Below are positions 5,913 through 7,603 of a stretch of DNA of 7,603 nt, piece after piece. The translations under genes and the position numbers were made by a program. The first letter of the stretch is position 1, and each line of letters begins with the position of its first letter. The stretch is taken from contig JAJQBF010000195.1 of the NCBI GenBank assembly GCA_021203425.1, positions 1-7,603 of the forward strand, read 5' to 3'. The notes beneath the pieces were generated by a model. It was not told where the DNA came from. It worked only from the letters and a program-made list of their open reading frames with translations, and searched no databases. Source of the DNA: Clostridiales bacterium (lineage in GTDB: Bacteria > Bacillota > Clostridia > Lachnospirales > CAG-274).

Positions 5913-7592
5913 ATGATTTCAGGGGAAAATGTAAGATTCAGCTATAAAAATAATGAAGAAAATGAAAGCCCCGTAAAGGCTGTGGACGGTGTAAGTTTTT
6001 CCGTAGAACAAGGGGAAACAGCGGCGGTTTTGGGAAGAAACGGCTCGGGAAAGTCTACCCTTGCCAAGCTGATAAACGGACTTGAGCTGCCTGACGAAGG
6101 GGATATTATTATTTTGGGGGAGAACACAAAGGGTGAGGATATTTGGGAGATTCGCCGATGCTGCGGTATGGTTTTTCAAAACCCCGACAGCCAGATTGTA
6201 GCAAGTATCGTTGACGAAGACATAGCCTTCGGACTTGAAAACATAGGTGTACCCACTGAAGAAATGGGCGAAAAAATCGACAGGGCTTTGGAAATTGTGG
6301 GAATGAGCGAATTTAAAAAGCACTCTACACAAAATCTTTCGGGAGGACAAAAGCAAAAGATAGCCATCGCCGGAATTTTCGCTATGCAGCCCAAGTGTAT
6401 AATTTTAGACGAGGCAACCTCTATGCTTGATCCTTTGGGCAGAGAGGCGGTTTTAACGGCGGTTTTTAAGCTTAAAGAGGAATTCGGAATTTCCGTTATA
6501 ATGATAACCCATTTTATAGAAGAGGCGGCAATGTGCGACAAGGTTTATGTTATGAATAAGGGCAGGCTTGCGGCTTTCGGAAAGCCTTACGATGTTTTGG
6601 TTAAGGGGGATATTTTAGAAAGCTGCGGTCTTGAGGCGCCTTTTTATGCGGATATGGGGAAAAGACTGGGGATAGAAGAAAAAATTCGGGAATGTGAGAA
6701 ATTTGCCGATGAGGTTGTGAAAAAATTCGGAAGTATTCAGCATATTGAGAAAAAAAAGGAAGAAAAAGAGGACAGGGAAAGCATACTTAAGATAGAGAAT
6801 ATATTTTACAGATATGACAAAGAGCCTGTTTTAAAGGGGATAACCTTTGAGGTTGAAAAAGGCTCTTTTACAACGGTTATAGGTCACACAGGGTCGGGTA
6901 AAAGTACCCTTTTAAGGACGTTAAACGGGCTTTACAAACCCTGTGGAGGCAAAATATTATTTAAGAATAAAGAAATATCAGCCTATAAGGACATAAGGTT
7001 TAAAATCGGAATTGTTTTTCAAAATCCCGATTATCAGCTTTTTGAAGAAACTGTTTTAAAGGACGTTATGTTCGGGGCTTTAAATATGGGCTTTTCTGAA
7101 GAGAAAGCAAGGCAAAGAGCCTTAAAAGCGCTTGAATCTATGGGCTTTTCCGAAGAAAAAGCTGAAAAATCTCCCTTTGAACTTTCCGGCGGTGAGAAAA
7201 AGAGAGTAAGCATAGCCGGCATACTTATAATGGAGCCGGAGGTTCTTGTTTTAGATGAGCCGGCGGCAGGTCTTGACCCGGCAGGAAGAAGAGAAATTTT
7301 AAAAATCGTCAAAAATATACAGAAAAAGGGCACAACAGTAGTTATGGTAACCCACAGTATGGAAGACGCCGCCGCCCTTTCCGATTATATTGTTGTTTTA
7401 AACAGGGGTAAGGTTTATAAAGAAGGCAGACCCAAAGATATTTTTAAGGACGGGGACGGGCTGAAATCCGTAGGTTTGGGGGTTCCCGAAATATACAGGT
7501 TTAAAAAAGTTCTTGAAAAAAGAGGGTTCGCCTTACCGGAAGACTGTTTTTCGGCGGAGGCTGCGGCAGAATTTATAAAGGGGGCGGAATAA
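5913..7592 (+). CDS. ecfA: fused two-domain ATPase of an energy-coupling factor (ECF) vitamin/metal transporter
   Basis: The 559-residue protein contains two complete ABC ATPase domains in tandem. It would power an ECF importer together with a membrane EcfT and a substrate-binding S component. Domain 1 (about 1-235) has Walker A GRNGSGKST (41-49), Q89 in FQNPD, signature LSGGQ (142-146), Walker B CIILDE (162-167) and H200. Domain 2 (about 290-530) has Walker A GHTGSGKST (324-332), Q370 in FQNPD, signature LSGGE (424-428), Walker B VLVLDE (444-449) and H481. The segment after the second Q-loop, QLFEETVLKDVMFG, is typical of EcfA2, so the order looks like EcfA1-EcfA2. A charged Lys/Glu-rich linker near 278-290 joins the halves. 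These subunits are often separate genes; fused forms are known. GGAG at 5901-5904 lies eight nt before ATG 5913. No S component is visible, so the substrate is unknown, and a link to pectin use is not indicated. Confidence 0.92.
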   Translation: MISGENVRFSYKNNEENESPVKAVDGVSFSVEQGETAAVLGRNGSGKSTLAKLINGLELPDEGDIIILGENTKGEDIWEIRRCCGMVFQNPDSQIVASIVDEDIAFGLENIGVPTEEMGEKIDRALEIVGMSEFKKHSTQNLSGGQKQKIAIAGIFAMQPKCIILDEATSMLDPLGREAVLTAVFKLKEEFGISVIMITHFIEEAAMCDKVYVMNKGRLAAFGKPYDVLVKGDILESCGLEAPFYADMGKRLGIEEKIRECEKFADEVVKKFGSIQHIEKKKEEKEDRESILKIENIFYRYDKEPVLKGITFEVEKGSFTTVIGHTGSGKSTLLRTLNGLYKPCGGKILFKNKEISAYKDIRFKIGIVFQNPDYQLFEETVLKDVMFGALNMGFSEEKARQRALKALESMGFSEEKAEKSPFELSGGEKKRVSIAGILIMEPEVLVLDEPAAGLDPAGRREILKIVKNIQKKGTTVVMVTHSMEDAAALSDYIVVLNRGKVYKEGRPKDIFKDGDGLKSVGLGVPEIYRFKKVLEKRGFALPEDCFSAEAAAEFIKGAE

Positions 7593-7603
7593 TTGTATAT
7601 TAC

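Noticed and set aside
5919..6356. Minus-strand open frame of 145 codons opposite the first ATPase domain
   Set aside because: It is antisense to highly conserved ABC motifs, and its translation looks like ordinary complement of coding sequence.
7593..7603. Possible start of a downstream gene: TTG at 7593 directly after the ATPase stop, with a GGGGGCGG stretch at 7580-7587
   Set aside because: Only three full codons are visible before the window ends. EcfT often follows EcfA, but nothing in the sequence identifies it here.
1..7603. CRISPR arrays, tRNA or rRNA genes, insertion sequences, catabolite-response (cre) sites
   Set aside because: I saw no regularly spaced repeats, cloverleaf sequences, transposase genes or clear cre matches on reading both strands by eye.

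Overview
The window reads as a piece of a Gram-positive Clostridia-type genome (Bacillota; Lachnospiraceae- or Oscillospiraceae-like). This is inferred from the moderate-to-low GC content, A/T-ended codons, strong AGGAGG-type ribosome binding sites, a U-tailed intrinsic terminator and a fused ECF-type ATPase. No rRNA, tRNA or mobile element is visible, so the taxon cannot be fixed further. All supported genes lie on the + strand, and coding density is high.

Region 1 (about 1-4398) looks like one operon. It holds a CE8 pectin methylesterase (48-962), an alpha/beta-hydrolase esterase of the acetyl-esterase-like type (best start TTG at 979, to 1980), a YetA/PL26-like exo-rhamnogalacturonan lyase (1984-4044) and a small three-helix membrane protein of unknown function (4126-4398). 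The lyase ends at a TAG at 4042-4044, but the same frame continues for 21 codons to a TAA at 4108-4110. Those codons read like the normal C-terminal helix of such a barrel, so the gene may carry a recent amber mutation.

Region 2 (about 4363-5886) is a GH28 polygalacturonase (4494-5840) with what looks like its own regulated promoter inside the end of the small membrane gene. A -35/-10 pair with a 17-nt spacer is overlapped by two TTGTACAA palindromes 32 bp apart. A leader hairpin and a near-perfect Shine-Dalgarno follow, and a strong intrinsic terminator closes the gene at 5847-5886.

Region 3 (5887-7603) holds a fused two-domain ECF-transporter ATPase (EcfA1-EcfA2 type, 5913-7592). The window ends just where a partner gene such as EcfT could begin.

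Taken together, the four carbohydrate-active proteins would remove methyl groups (CE8) and probably acyl groups (alpha/beta hydrolase) from pectin fragments, then cleave the homogalacturonan (GH28) and rhamnogalacturonan-I (PL26-like) backbones. None has a visible signal peptide. The cluster therefore probably works in the cytoplasm on imported oligosaccharides rather than on polymeric pectin outside the cell. The sugar importer and regulator are not in this window.
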